Origin: Janibacter sp. DB-40
Lineage (GTDB): Bacteria > Actinomycetota > Actinomycetes > Actinomycetales > Dermatophilaceae
Length of the DNA: 64,000 nt
Direction of reading: 5' to 3'
NCBI RefSeq assembly: GCF_029510815.1
Contig: NZ_CP120360.1
Span: forward strand, 806,001 to 870,000
Under the pieces are notes generated by a model. That model was not told the DNA's origin. It saw only the letters and a list, made by a program, of their open reading frames with translations, and did no database searches. The stretch's first letter is position 1. Each line of letters starts with the position of its first letter. Shown piece by piece: positions 26,946 to 36,376 of the stretch. A program made the translations under genes and the position numbers.

Positions 26946-27594
26946 TCCGGGCTCCGGCTGGGGTCAAGCGGCGGTACGCCGTTGGGAACATAGGGATGTT
27001 GCTGTCGGCGATCAGGTCCAGAGAGGCGGCCACGTCCTTGGTCACGACCTGACGGAGTTGTGTGGGGTCCAGCTCCCACCAGCGGCTCTCGAGCAGACGA
27101 TCTATGGTCTCGGAAGGAAAGCGTTGCTTGAGCAAGCGAGCCGGGCTCCCAGCAACCACCCCGTAGGCGGGGACGTCCTTGGTGACGATCGAACCCGCGC
27201 CGATGATCGCGCCGGTACCGATGCGCACTCCGGACATGATCTTCACGCCGTCACCGATCCAGACGTCGTGTCCCACGATGACGCGCCGGACGGGGTCCCG
27301 CGCCGCCAGTCGTTGCTGGTAGCGGTCCGTAGGAAAGGAGAACCACGAACTGGTGCTCAGGACGTCCGAGTCGTGGTGTCCGAGGCCGATGGTGACATCA
27401 CGGCCGAGGGAGCAATATCGGCCCACTTCGGTGTATGACCGTAGATGTCCCGAGTTGATGTAACTGGCGAAGCCGAAGAACACTGTGCCGAAAAGCTGGG
27501 CATTGAACAGCCGTGCTTCAGGCTCTGCGAACACCGCCCAACCCTGTCCGGAGCCGGGCGTGATCAGGGGTTCCTTGTACTTCGGCGCGTTCAT
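26935..27594 (-). CDS. CatB/xenobiotic-type O-acetyltransferase (left-handed beta helix)
   Basis: 219 residues. Hexapeptide repeats run through the middle (VGRYCSLGRDVTIG; VGHDVWIGDGVKIMSGV; IGTGAIIGAGSIVTKDVPAYG), with GLGHHDSD holding the likely catalytic His pair and the family end motif VVAGSPARLLKQRF. Members transfer acetyl from acetyl-CoA to hydroxyls; within this locus the acceptor is probably a sugar. ATGA overlap with the upstream FkbM-glycosyltransferase gene and an 11-nt overlap downstream make a tight minus-strand operon (31360 to 21706). Confidence 0.88.
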   Translation of the reverse strand: MNAPKYKEPLITPGSGQGWAVFAEPEARLFNAQLFGTVFFGFASYINSGHLRSYTEVGRYCSLGRDVTIGLGHHDSDVLSTSSWFSFPTDRYQQRLAARDPVRRVIVGHDVWIGDGVKIMSGVRIGTGAIIGAGSIVTKDVPAYGVVAGSPARLLKQRFPSETIDRLLESRWWELDPTQLRQVVTKDVAASLDLIADSNIPMFPTAYRRLTPAGARSDD

Positions 27595-30500
27595 GGCAAC
27601 CTTCCGGTTTCGTGGCGGAGGGAGGCCAACTGGAGGTAGATCTGACCAGAGGCGTGGTGGACTTCCTGGCTCTCCGCACGCGCCCTTCCCGCATGGCTGA
27701 AGGTACGCCAGAGGATCGGGTCGTGGTACAGGGACGGCAGGAGTCTTGACAGTCCCGCGGGGGAGTCCACCTCTACGCCAGCCAACCCGAGGGTCTCCGA
27801 GAGTGACTGAGGCATGTCCCGATAGATCACCGGAACTCCCAAGCCCGCGACCTCCATGGGAACCATTTCAAAGGTTGCGAACTTGGTGGGGGCGACCATC
27901 AGCCGAACCTTCGACAGCCTTTCGGAAAAGTCGTCCTTGAGGAACGGCCACACCTCATCGAGCTCGAAATCCGGCTCGAATCGGGGCCGGTACTGCTGGA
28001 CTCCGTAGATCGGGACTCCTGGGAGTGCCTCCCTGATGGCCGCGACCCAGTCTCGGCCGGGGCCGCCCACGAGCGCAGGGTCACTGAGCTTGGCGATGTC
28101 CCCCACGAAAACGCCTGCCGTACTCCCGAACTCGGCGTAGGGAGGAGACACCGGGGCGAGCGTCTTTGGGATCTCGAGGATGAGATCGCGGATGGGTTCC
28201 ATTCCAGGCATGTGTTTGGCGCCGAGGCTGAAGGTCATGAGTCGAACCTTCCCCGGATGAGCTCGGTCCAATTCCTGCATGGAGTGGACGATGCTGGCCG
28301 TGCGTGCCGGTACGGCCTGAAGGGACATGTTGATGACGACGACGCGCCCTTCAGACATGTGCTTCTCGGCTATCTCACGTGCTCGGGCGTAATCGGGACG
28401 GTCGGGGTCACCCGCGTAGATGATGACGATCTCTGGATCGGCTCCCTCAAGGGTGAACGGGTCGCCCGTCTCGATATCTGCTAGGACGCAGTTCACGCCG
28501 AAACGGCGCAGGGCGTCAGCCATGAGATGGGTTGACTTGAGGATCCCGCCCTTTCGCCACCGGTCACGATCAGTGCGACCAACGATGGCGATGTCGAACC
28601 GATCACGCGACCAGGTGGGCGCGGTCTCGTTGATGATCCACGGATGGTGATCAGCGACCGTCTTAGTCACGGTCTCACGGACATCCAGACGCTTTCCCCC
28701 ATCCTTCTTGATCGAAGCATTGGAGATGGACGGTGCATGACGGTCGATCGGGTCAGCCCAACCCCGCTCGTGGGCGAGGACGACCATCGGCGTGCGAAAT
28801 TCCTGGGCCTTGAGCGCAAGCCACACATCGGCCATGTTCGGGATCTTGAAATCGTCGGAGGCGACGGGGATCGTGTGCGTGTGGAATCCGGCCGCGCCCG
28901 TGCCGAGCAGGTGGACGCCGGTGTCGGCCTCCCGTGTGGAGTAGTACGCCAAGACACGACGGGACTTGGCGTCGTAGTAGTCGGTGAACCCGTCGAGGAA
29001 GATGGAACCGTGCCATCCCACGATGGCCTTCCGGTCAAACCTTTCGATTCCGTCGAGAAGGTGATCGACGTAGAAGTCGGGGTACGCGATGTCGTCGTCG
29101 CAGGTGAGGTAGTACCCCTCATAGCCATCGATGAACAGGAATTTGCCTCTGTCACCATGGTCGGGGCCAGTGTGGAAGTGCACGTTGTCGTATGCGGGCA
29201 ATGACGAGGGGACGGAATCCATCTGGTTGAGGTAGACGTGGATGTCGTCCGCTTGCGGAGCAAGACTTCGCAAGACCATGGCCAGTCCATCTTCTCGGCC
29301 CGGCATGGTGGCGATACCGATCCGCACGTGGTCCTTGCGCACGTGATGGTTGAGCAGGGGCCGGATGTCAGACGACGGAGCCTCTCGGTGGAGGATCGTC
29401 GGCGGCTGATCGCCCGACAGGAGTCCGAAGGCGGTGTCAACGCCCACCGCGTGGTCCCACGAGCCAGGGCTGATGGACTCGAGGCGACTGGACACCAATT
29501 GGTAGCTCATGCCCAGCAGATCAAGGTCTCGGCGATGCTTGGCCTCACGGTCGAGCGACTGCCGGAGGTGGTCTTCCACAGTGGACAGGTCAGCAGCTGA
29601 ACGCGCGTGTTGATCCGTCGCGGCGCGGAATTGCTCCTCGAGTGCCCCTCGGTCGTCTCGCGACTGGGCGAGGTCTTCCTGCAGGGACGAAACCGTCGCT
29701 CGGAGCTCCTCCACCTCCCTGACCTTTTCCTGCAGTCTGAGTCGGTGCTCGGTCAGGGCGGCGTTGAGCTCTCCGTGCGACCTCCGATTCTCCTCCAACA
29801 GGTCGTCCAGCGCTCGGGTGCGCTGATCGTGCATCTCACGGACGGTGGTCGCTGCGGAATGGGCCGCAGCGAGTTGCTCGCGTAGATCCCCCAGTTCTGG
29901 CCGCGTTGCGGCCAACTGCCCCTCGGCCACATGGGTCGTGATTTCGGCAAGCGAACGGGTCAAGCGCTGATCGGTGCTGCTGTGTTGCCTTTCGCGACGG
30001 CGGTCGCGTTCCACGGCCAGTCGGTGCCTCAACTGGTCGGCGGAGGAGACCGTCGGGCTGTCGGGGTGGACGTAGACGAAATTGTCCGAGCGCCCCCCGA
30101 TGAGGAGCACCTCATACCCAAGAGGGGCCAAGACCGCTTCGAGCTTACGGACGGAGGTCGGGCCATGAGCCTCAATACACAGGATGGGGTGCGAGCGAGT
30201 GAGCAGCGACCTCGCGCCGTTGAGCGCGCGCACTTCGCTCCCTTCGATGTCGAGCTTGAGCAACGCGACGTCGATCCCCTCGCAGAGTGAGTCCAGCGTC
30301 GACGCCTCGACCTCTGTGCCGCCCGACTCGACGACATGAACTTGTCCGCTGTTGTCAGGGTGTTCATTCGCGAGGCGCAGGGTCGTCACGCTGTCCCAGA
30401 GGGCGACGTCCCTGATCGACACTCGTTCCTGGAGGTGGTTTCGAGCCACGTTCTCTTGCAGGATTGAGTGGTTCTCCGGGTCTGGTTCGATGGCCAGAAC

Positions 30501-30737
30501 CTGACGGTCAAGGGCAGTTGCGAAGAAGAGGCTGTGGTTGCCGATGTTGGCACCGCCATCAACGATCCAGCCCGATCCCGTGAGCGCAACGCCCGCCAGG
30601 GCCTGCAGGAGGTCTCCTTCGTAGAAGGTGCCGGAAGCACGTACTTGCTCGAAGATGTACTCGCCCGGGTGCCCCGTCAGCGAGAGGCGCTGGCCTTCCC
30701 ACTCGAGGTCGACGTTCTCGAGCCCTGCGTTCGTCAC
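27591..30737 (-). CDS. FkbM methyltransferase, coiled coil, GT2-like and GT-B-like fusion
   Basis: 1048 residues. Residues 1-230 are an FkbM-type SAM methyltransferase (IVDGGANIGNHSLFF, AIEPDPENH, KLDIEGSEVRAL). A heptad-rich coiled coil spans about 240-425. A GT2-like module (470-700) has TCDDDIAYPD as its DxD and VGWHGS. The last third (725-1048) looks like a GT-B glycosyltransferase (GGILKSTHLMADALRRFG; KFATFEMVPMEVAGLGVPVIY). FkbM enzymes O-methylate sugars, so this protein may extend and cap or decorate the chain. GTG at 30737 overlaps the preceding stop (GTGA). Confidence 0.85.
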   Translation of the reverse strand: MTNAGLENVDLEWEGQRLSLTGHPGEYIFEQVRASGTFYEGDLLQALAGVALTGSGWIVDGGANIGNHSLFFATALDRQVLAIEPDPENHSILQENVARNHLQERVSIRDVALWDSVTTLRLANEHPDNSGQVHVVESGGTEVEASTLDSLCEGIDVALLKLDIEGSEVRALNGARSLLTRSHPILCIEAHGPTSVRKLEAVLAPLGYEVLLIGGRSDNFVYVHPDSPTVSSADQLRHRLAVERDRRRERQHSSTDQRLTRSLAEITTHVAEGQLAATRPELGDLREQLAAAHSAATTVREMHDQRTRALDDLLEENRRSHGELNAALTEHRLRLQEKVREVEELRATVSSLQEDLAQSRDDRGALEEQFRAATDQHARSAADLSTVEDHLRQSLDREAKHRRDLDLLGMSYQLVSSRLESISPGSWDHAVGVDTAFGLLSGDQPPTILHREAPSSDIRPLLNHHVRKDHVRIGIATMPGREDGLAMVLRSLAPQADDIHVYLNQMDSVPSSLPAYDNVHFHTGPDHGDRGKFLFIDGYEGYYLTCDDDIAYPDFYVDHLLDGIERFDRKAIVGWHGSIFLDGFTDYYDAKSRRVLAYYSTREADTGVHLLGTGAAGFHTHTIPVASDDFKIPNMADVWLALKAQEFRTPMVVLAHERGWADPIDRHAPSISNASIKKDGGKRLDVRETVTKTVADHHPWIINETAPTWSRDRFDIAIVGRTDRDRWRKGGILKSTHLMADALRRFGVNCVLADIETGDPFTLEGADPEIVIIYAGDPDRPDYARAREIAEKHMSEGRVVVINMSLQAVPARTASIVHSMQELDRAHPGKVRLMTFSLGAKHMPGMEPIRDLILEIPKTLAPVSPPYAEFGSTAGVFVGDIAKLSDPALVGGPGRDWVAAIREALPGVPIYGVQQYRPRFEPDFELDEVWPFLKDDFSERLSKVRLMVAPTKFATFEMVPMEVAGLGVPVIYRDMPQSLSETLGLAGVEVDSPAGLSRLLPSLYHDPILWRTFSHAGRARAESQEVHHASGQIYLQLASLRHETGRLP

Positions 30738-31360
30738 TTGTCCTCTCCTGCGTCCAGCTCAGCAGTTCTGACGTTCAGCAGACCCAGAAGAGCGTTTGCA
30801 CGAAGGCTGAGGTCCGTGTTGCCGGCGGCCAGGGCCTTCAGGTCCTGGGTCACTGCGGCCGAACGTGCCTCGTGCCCTTGCGACGAAGACGCGACCGCGG
30901 CCTCGAGTGCCTGCATCCGCTGCGCTAGGCCGTTCTGCTGTCGGCCGAGGACACCCATCGACAGCGTGACGCTCTTGCGCATCTCCGCGAAGTCCTGCTC
31001 CTGCTGGGTGGCTGCCGCGTCCACACGGGTCTGGAAGGTTCCCAGTGCCGCACGCGTGGAGTCGGCGTTGCGAAGGTACGTACGCCGCAGCGCCTCCACG
31101 CTGGTGCCGATGTCGTGGACTTGCCCTCGCACCTGGTCGAGGGATTCGACCTTGGCGAGTCGCGCGTGCAGGCTACGAGTCGTGGTGTTGATTTTGATCA
31201 GCGTCTGCACGATGACCCAGGCCGTTCCTGTCAGCGCTACCAAGATGACCAAGGTGGCGACCACCACTGCCCACTCGGCGCCCGCCGTGGCCGCGGTTAC
31301 GCCGACGGCGATGACGCCGGCGAGGACTCCGGCGAGAGCCATCCATCTGAGGTTGCGCAA
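30734..31360 (-). CDS. membrane protein with two TM helices and a coiled coil
   Basis: 208 residues. Two adjacent hydrophobic helices (MALAGVLAGVIAVGVTAATAG and WAVVVATLVILVALTGTAWVIV) are followed by about 150 residues of predicted coiled coil with few prolines. TTG at 31360 is chosen because CAGGAG lies 6 nt upstream; the longer frame to 31435 has no such site. It is first in the minus-strand operon whose next two proteins also carry coiled coils, so it may tether them at the membrane. No family recognised. Confidence 0.7.
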   Translation of the reverse strand: MRNLRWMALAGVLAGVIAVGVTAATAGAEWAVVVATLVILVALTGTAWVIVQTLIKINTTTRSLHARLAKVESLDQVRGQVHDIGTSVEALRRTYLRNADSTRAALGTFQTRVDAAATQQEQDFAEMRKSVTLSMGVLGRQQNGLAQRMQALEAAVASSSQGHEARSAAVTQDLKALAAGNTDLSLRANALLGLLNVRTAELDAGEDK

Positions 31361-31669
31361 TCCGTACTCCTGAGGTGTGGCGAACCTGTCGTTGCATCCT
31401 GTCCCGGCGCGAGTGGACCGGGGCGCGCTGCACACGCTAATGCCTCGGGTGGGTCTGAGTTGCGTCGGCCCACTGGCCCGTCAGAGCACAGTCGGTGGCG
31501 CCAGCATCGGGCCACCGCGTGCAGCTTCGAGGAGGGCGATCGTGCTGCCTCCTTGGCTCAGACGGTTGGCGGGCCGCGCGGATGCGCACAGGTGGCCTTG
31601 ATACGCGCTAACATCCCTGACTGCCACGCGGGTGAGCTGGCGATTGAGGGAAATCGTGGGAGGAAACTA
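31361..31669. promoter_or_regulatory. divergent intergenic region
   Basis: 309 nt separate the start codons of two diverging operons, so promoters for both must lie here. A TAACAT at 31609-31614 could be a plus-strand -10, without a good -35. I saw no RNA gene, terminator or supported small gene; open frames here are not credible. Confidence 0.4.
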
Positions 31670-33148
31670 GTGGTCAAGCTGATTGTGTGGGATCTGGACG
31701 ACACTCTGTGGCGGGGCACGCTCGCCGAGGGAGACGACATCGCGCTCTTTGAATCTCGAGCGCAAGCGATCCGTCAGCTCAACGAGCAAGGCGTTGTGCA
31801 TGCGATCTGCTCGAAGAACGATCACGCGGCGGCCATGGAGCAACTTGATCGGCTGGGGATGCGCGATCAGTTCGTGTTCAACGAGATCGAGTTCTCGCCC
31901 AAGGGTCCGATGGTCCGGCGCATCGTGGAGGACATGAACCTCCGTTTCCCGGACGTCGTCTTCGCGGACGATAACGAGGTCAACCTGCGCGAGGTTCAGC
32001 ACGCGTGTGAAGGAATAGTCACCATCGACAGCCGGGGCGACGCGCTTGACACGTTCCTCGCTCGCTCCATCGACGAGACTTCGGGTGGGAAGTCACGGCT
32101 CGCGCAGTATCGCATCATGGAGAAGAAGCGATCAGATCGCGCGGACGTCGCAGGTTCAAACGAAGACTTCCTTCGGACGTGCAACATCAAGATGGCCGTC
32201 CTCGAGCGCACGGACAACCTTGCCCATGCCCAGCGCATCGAGGAGCTGATCAACCGCACGAACCAGCTCAACTTTCTCAAGACGCGCGTTGAGGTGGGGT
32301 CCATGGCTGAGACCATCGTGGAATCCACCAAGAACTTCACCTTCTCTGCGTTCGTGTGGGACGACTACGGAAACTACGGACTCGTTGGATTCGCGTCGGT
32401 CGCTTTTCGGCGACGCTTGGACCACTTCACGTTCTCGTGCCGAACGATGAACATGGGCATCGAGAGTGCGCTGGCGTCAATCATGCAGAAGACGACGCTT
32501 CTCGACGACTCTGATCTCCCCGTTTCGCCGGTCGTCCCGGACTGGATCTCCGTGGTGGACCCCAACTCGGTGGAAGCGCGCGAGCGTGTGGCCGCCATGG
32601 TCGCGGAGGTGCCCGCCGACGCGGGTCTGCGAGTCATGGCCAACTGTCAGTCTGGCTCAATCGCCCACTACCTCAAGTCGCCTACGGCGGTGGACTTCGA
32701 CAACTGGCCCAGGGTCTTTTCGCTGCAGAGGTTCAAGAGCGACGGCTATTTCCCCGGCGAATGGCGACCGTTGATGGTCTACGGGGCATTCGTCGACTAC
32801 AACGCGAACTACTGGCCGGGTGCTGTGGAGCCAACCGTGACGGCCTATCAGGAGGCCGCGGATGCGCTTGTCGATGCGTGCCGAGAGAACGGCAGCTCGC
32901 TCACCGTTCTGCTGCCGACCGAGAAGTTCGATGTCGAGAAGCCTGAGGAAGGGCTCACTCGCCGAGGGTACGCTGAGCGCAATGGTGTCTGGCGTGAGAT
33001 CGCTCGAGAGAACGCGCACGTGCAGGTGGTCGAGATCGATGACGTCCTGGGAGGGCGCACGATTTCGGACCCGCGTCATTTCGACCGAGACGTTCTGACT
33101 GGCATCTCCAATGCGCTTGTCGACGCGTGCCCTGAGCTGCAGGGATGA
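31670..33148 (+). CDS. HAD-IIIC (FkbH-like) protein with WcbI/SGNH-like C-terminal domain
   Basis: 492 residues from GTG 31670, set by GGGAGGA 5 nt upstream; a longer frame upstream runs through the divergent promoter region and is rejected. N-terminal HAD domain: VWDLDDTLWRGTL (Asp8, Asp10), CSKND and FADDNEVN. FkbH enzymes load glyceryl or related groups on carrier proteins in polyketide pathways; none is seen here. The C-terminal half has VMANCQSGSIAHYL (about 322-335), like the GNCQ motif of WcbI capsule acetyltransferases, and ends with DPRHF (His470), like SGNH block V. It may activate and transfer an acyl group to the glycan; that is inference. GC is visibly lower here. Confidence 0.75.
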   Translation: MVKLIVWDLDDTLWRGTLAEGDDIALFESRAQAIRQLNEQGVVHAICSKNDHAAAMEQLDRLGMRDQFVFNEIEFSPKGPMVRRIVEDMNLRFPDVVFADDNEVNLREVQHACEGIVTIDSRGDALDTFLARSIDETSGGKSRLAQYRIMEKKRSDRADVAGSNEDFLRTCNIKMAVLERTDNLAHAQRIEELINRTNQLNFLKTRVEVGSMAETIVESTKNFTFSAFVWDDYGNYGLVGFASVAFRRRLDHFTFSCRTMNMGIESALASIMQKTTLLDDSDLPVSPVVPDWISVVDPNSVEARERVAAMVAEVPADAGLRVMANCQSGSIAHYLKSPTAVDFDNWPRVFSLQRFKSDGYFPGEWRPLMVYGAFVDYNANYWPGAVEPTVTAYQEAADALVDACRENGSSLTVLLPTEKFDVEKPEEGLTRRGYAERNGVWREIARENAHVQVVEIDDVLGGRTISDPRHFDRDVLTGISNALVDACPELQG

Positions 33149-34464
33149 TGTTCTCTGATCGCCATGTTCGCTGGCTGGCCAGTTTGGACCGCCCCGGGAC
33201 AGCTTTGGACAAATACATCGAGTCGATGCAATTGCATCGATTTGACGTCTCGCGTGGGTTTCAGCGGGGACCCAACTTGTGGGTCAATTTTCTGGCGTTC
33301 GACGAGTATTGGCGAGACTCGGACGAGGATAACGTGGTGCTCTTTGCTACAGAGCGGTCTGAACAGGACGTTGTTGATCTGGACCGCCTTTCGGAAAATC
33401 TTCCCGACAACGTGTTCATCGTCCTTATATCGCGTCACTACCGAAGGTCTCCCCATGAACACATCGTGGTGATCGGCGCTGCAGTCGACGGAGACGACGA
33501 GTTTGACGCAAAATGCGGAGCCCACCTGGCCAGATTCGTGCGCCTGCAGCCGGAGGGTAGTCCGCTGAATCCTCTGCGCGGTGAGTTTCCCCGTGCTGTA
33601 AGGTCCTATGGGTCCTTGGGTGACTTCACTCCATCTATCGATTGGCGAGGAGTGGTGTCGATTGAGGACGAAGGAATTCGTTACGAATTCTTCAGTTCCT
33701 TGCGGTCGGACAGTCGCTTGCTGATCGTCATCGGCCAGAGCGCCTTGGTCCGAAGCCGAGTTGGCTCGCTGCCGGTTTTCCAGAGATGGTCGTGGGCTGA
33801 GGACATTGCGCACTCTTCCGCCCTGGTTCTCAATGACCCGAACCTGTACCTCGATGAAGAACTCAATGCGGGTTGGTGGTTTGGGACCCGTGGGCGAGAC
33901 ACAGCGGCCGAGATGGCAGGCATTGTTGACACCGTTCGTCGAGAACTCGGGCTCGACCGGCGTCAGGTGGTCTTCTACGGAGGGTCAGCGGGCGGATTCG
34001 CCTCGTTCCACATGGCCTCCTGCCTCCCGGGGTCCTTGGCGGTGGTGGACATCCCGCAGATTGACATGCGGAAGTATCACCTGCGTGCCGAGGCGGACCG
34101 TGCTGCGCAGGTAGCCTTTGGAGTCGCGGGTATTGATGCCACCCCGAGCGACCTCCTGTATCGAGTGGACGTGACAGAGCGCTTCGCGCGGCAGCGATGC
34201 ATCCCCGATCATCTGTACCTGCAGAACGTCCGGGACCGAACACACGTGGTCGATCACTACGGGTACTTCGTCGAGAAGGTTGTCCAGCTGGCACACGATC
34301 ACTCATGGGCGTATCACCGCGCACGGGTCGAGATGTATTCCTACTGGAGCTTGATTCGCGGGGGCCACTTTCCCTTGAACAGGGCAGACACCATGCAGCG
34401 AATCACCGAGTTCGCCCACTTCGAGGTCGCCCCGGGTGCTCCAGATCGTTCCGGCTGGATCTGA
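33145..34464 (+). CDS. alpha/beta-hydrolase-like protein, paralogue without DUF6270
   Basis: 439 residues. Same core as the 19324 and 36377 proteins: NAGWWFGTRG, YGGSAGGFASF (Ser281), IPQIDMRKY, YLQNVRDRTHVVDH (Asp364) and IRGGHFPLNR (His408). The first about 180 residues are not shared. ATG 33145 overlaps the FkbH-like stop (ATGATG). Base composition is the lowest of the window: the line 33361-33420 is about 48% GC by count, with A/T-ending codons common, suggesting recent acquisition. Substrate unknown; glycan ester chemistry is inferred. Confidence 0.72.
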   Translation: MMFSDRHVRWLASLDRPGTALDKYIESMQLHRFDVSRGFQRGPNLWVNFLAFDEYWRDSDEDNVVLFATERSEQDVVDLDRLSENLPDNVFIVLISRHYRRSPHEHIVVIGAAVDGDDEFDAKCGAHLARFVRLQPEGSPLNPLRGEFPRAVRSYGSLGDFTPSIDWRGVVSIEDEGIRYEFFSSLRSDSRLLIVIGQSALVRSRVGSLPVFQRWSWAEDIAHSSALVLNDPNLYLDEELNAGWWFGTRGRDTAAEMAGIVDTVRRELGLDRRQVVFYGGSAGGFASFHMASCLPGSLAVVDIPQIDMRKYHLRAEADRAAQVAFGVAGIDATPSDLLYRVDVTERFARQRCIPDHLYLQNVRDRTHVVDHYGYFVEKVVQLAHDHSWAYHRARVEMYSYWSLIRGGHFPLNRADTMQRITEFAHFEVAPGAPDRSGWI

Positions 34465-34479
34465 CTCGGCAAGATCAGG

Positions 34480-36324
34480 TCAACGGTCTGTGGTGGCGGA
34501 CGCGACGCCGATGACGTCCGCGTTCGCCAGCATCTCCGCATCACTCGCATCCCAGGTGTGCTGTCCAGCGCCCCGCCGCACCTGGACGAACCCGAAGCGG
34601 TCGGCGGAGTAGATCCGACCACCGGCCTCGACGACGCGCCGCAGCAGCCCGGTGTCCTCACCAACTTGGGCGTCGGGGAAGCGATGCTCCACGGCGACCG
34701 AGCGAGGCATGACCATCGTCGGCCCGGCGACGAAGTCGGTGAACCGGTGCTCGCGCTCGGGGAATCGCACGAGGTGCGCCGACTGGCTCTCGAGGTACAT
34801 CTGGTGCGCCTGCTTGCCGACGACATCCGCACCCGAGTACTCGAGAGCCTGCAGGCTGTCGAAGAGATAGTGGTCGCCATAGAGGTCGTCGTCGTCCATC
34901 TTCGCCATCACGTCGCCGCTCGCCGCATCGACGAGCCGGTTGAGGCAGGTGCCGAGCAGGACGTCCTGGTCGGCGTGGAGCACGACGAGGTCCTCGATGC
35001 CGTGCTCGGCGGCGAGCTCTCGCACTCTGGCCTCCTCGTCGAAGCCGTGCATGAGCAGCGCGAGCTGCACCGTGACGTCCCGCTGCCGCGCCACCTGCCA
35101 GATGACGTGCTCGAGCTGGTGCGGTCGGTTGGTCGACACGAGGGCCGAGACGGTGCGGGGCCGACGGACGTGCTGCTCGAGCCCCACCGCCTCGAGGACG
35201 GCGTCGATGCGGGCGGCATACGTGTGCTCTCGCCAGATGCGGCGCTGAGCGGCGTGCACCATGCGGTCGCGCAGCAGAGGGCTGCGCACGAGCGCCCGCA
35301 GCATCCACTCGGCCTGCTGCGGGTCGTCCACCCGCACGACCTCGTCGTCGGGGAAGAAGGCGTCGAGCGCAGGGCTCGGCGTGGAGACGACCGGCGTGCC
35401 GCAGGCAGAGATCTCGAAGACGCGCCGGGCGCACATGCTCGGGCTGCCGACGACCGAGTTGACGTTGAGGAAGACCTTGAAGCAGCGGTACGCCGTGAGC
35501 GTCTGCAGGTAACTCAGCGACCCGACGACGCGCGCGTCGAGCGGCTCGGGGAACTGGTAGTTCGCATCACCCCCCGCGAAGCGGGAGAAGATCTCGAGTC
35601 CGTGCTCCATCCGCGGCGAGACCCGGTCCGCCGCGCCGAGCAGCAGGTCCATCTGCTCGCGGCGCTCGGGGTACTTGTGGGCGAAGTACATGCCCGCGAA
35701 GGCGATGTCGCGCTCGGCGTGACCCTGCTGCGGTCGGATCGGGTTGTGGATCCGCTCCTGCGCGGCGAAGGCCATGACGCCCACGCGGTCGTGACCGAGC
35801 CGCTCCCGGTACCGCGGCACCATCTCGACGTCGGTGGTCAGCACATGGCCGAAGAGGGCGGCGGTGTCGACGAAGTCGTCGAAGTGGACCGGGTCCTCCT
35901 TGCACCAGAAGACGGTGGGCACCCGGGCCGCCCGGCAGTGCTCCACGAGAGCCACCAGCGCGGGGGAGGGGGCCGAGGGGCCGGTGAGCTGGTATCGCCA
36001 CGTGCCACCGTTGCCGTGCCACGCCGACTCGACGAAGAGCAGGTCGATCCCCTCGGCGACCTGCGACTCCCACGCCGCCGGGGTCACCTCGACCTGGGTC
36101 CACTCGGGCGCGAGGGCCAGCCGGCTGAAGTCGTCGAGGACGACCGCCACGCGCAGGTCCGGACGGCGCACCGGCCGGTCCTGGAGTGGCCACTCCGGCA
36201 GTTCCTCACCGGTCGCCTCGGCCACGACCACGCTCATCCGTCGACGGCGTCGCCACGTCCGCAGCTGCCGCACGCCACCCTTGCGCAGGTGCCAGATGGC
36301 CGTGCGGGCTGTCGAGACGCGCAT
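34480..36324 (-). CDS. CgeB-like and GT2 fusion glycosyltransferase
   Basis: 614 residues. Module 1 (about 55-370) is CgeB/DUF3880-like: LLFVESAWHGNGGTW, FWCKEDPVHFDDF, HNPIRPQQ, CARRVFEISACGTPVVSTP. Module 2 (385-600) is a GT2 enzyme starting VSALVSTNRPHQLEHVI with AKMDDDDLYGDHY as metal-binding DxD. Module 1 closely parallels the middle of the 1496-residue protein. ATG 36324 has GGAAGGAAA upstream; the 51-nt upstream extension is rejected. It converges on the 33145 gene with a 15-nt gap. Confidence 0.88.
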   Translation of the reverse strand: MRVSTARTAIWHLRKGGVRQLRTWRRRRRMSVVVAEATGEELPEWPLQDRPVRRPDLRVAVVLDDFSRLALAPEWTQVEVTPAAWESQVAEGIDLLFVESAWHGNGGTWRYQLTGPSAPSPALVALVEHCRAARVPTVFWCKEDPVHFDDFVDTAALFGHVLTTDVEMVPRYRERLGHDRVGVMAFAAQERIHNPIRPQQGHAERDIAFAGMYFAHKYPERREQMDLLLGAADRVSPRMEHGLEIFSRFAGGDANYQFPEPLDARVVGSLSYLQTLTAYRCFKVFLNVNSVVGSPSMCARRVFEISACGTPVVSTPSPALDAFFPDDEVVRVDDPQQAEWMLRALVRSPLLRDRMVHAAQRRIWREHTYAARIDAVLEAVGLEQHVRRPRTVSALVSTNRPHQLEHVIWQVARQRDVTVQLALLMHGFDEEARVRELAAEHGIEDLVVLHADQDVLLGTCLNRLVDAASGDVMAKMDDDDLYGDHYLFDSLQALEYSGADVVGKQAHQMYLESQSAHLVRFPEREHRFTDFVAGPTMVMPRSVAVEHRFPDAQVGEDTGLLRRVVEAGGRIYSADRFGFVQVRRGAGQHTWDASDAEMLANADVIGVASATTDR

Positions 36325-36376
36325 CGATTTCCTTCCTCCTTGGCTCACGGGCCAAACGCTTCGGGACACGCGCAAA

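Noticed and set aside
31115..31669. 185-residue N-terminal extension of the HAD-IIIC protein
   Set aside because: It crosses the divergent promoter region and overlaps the coiled-coil gene; a strong ribosome binding site sits at GTG 31670.
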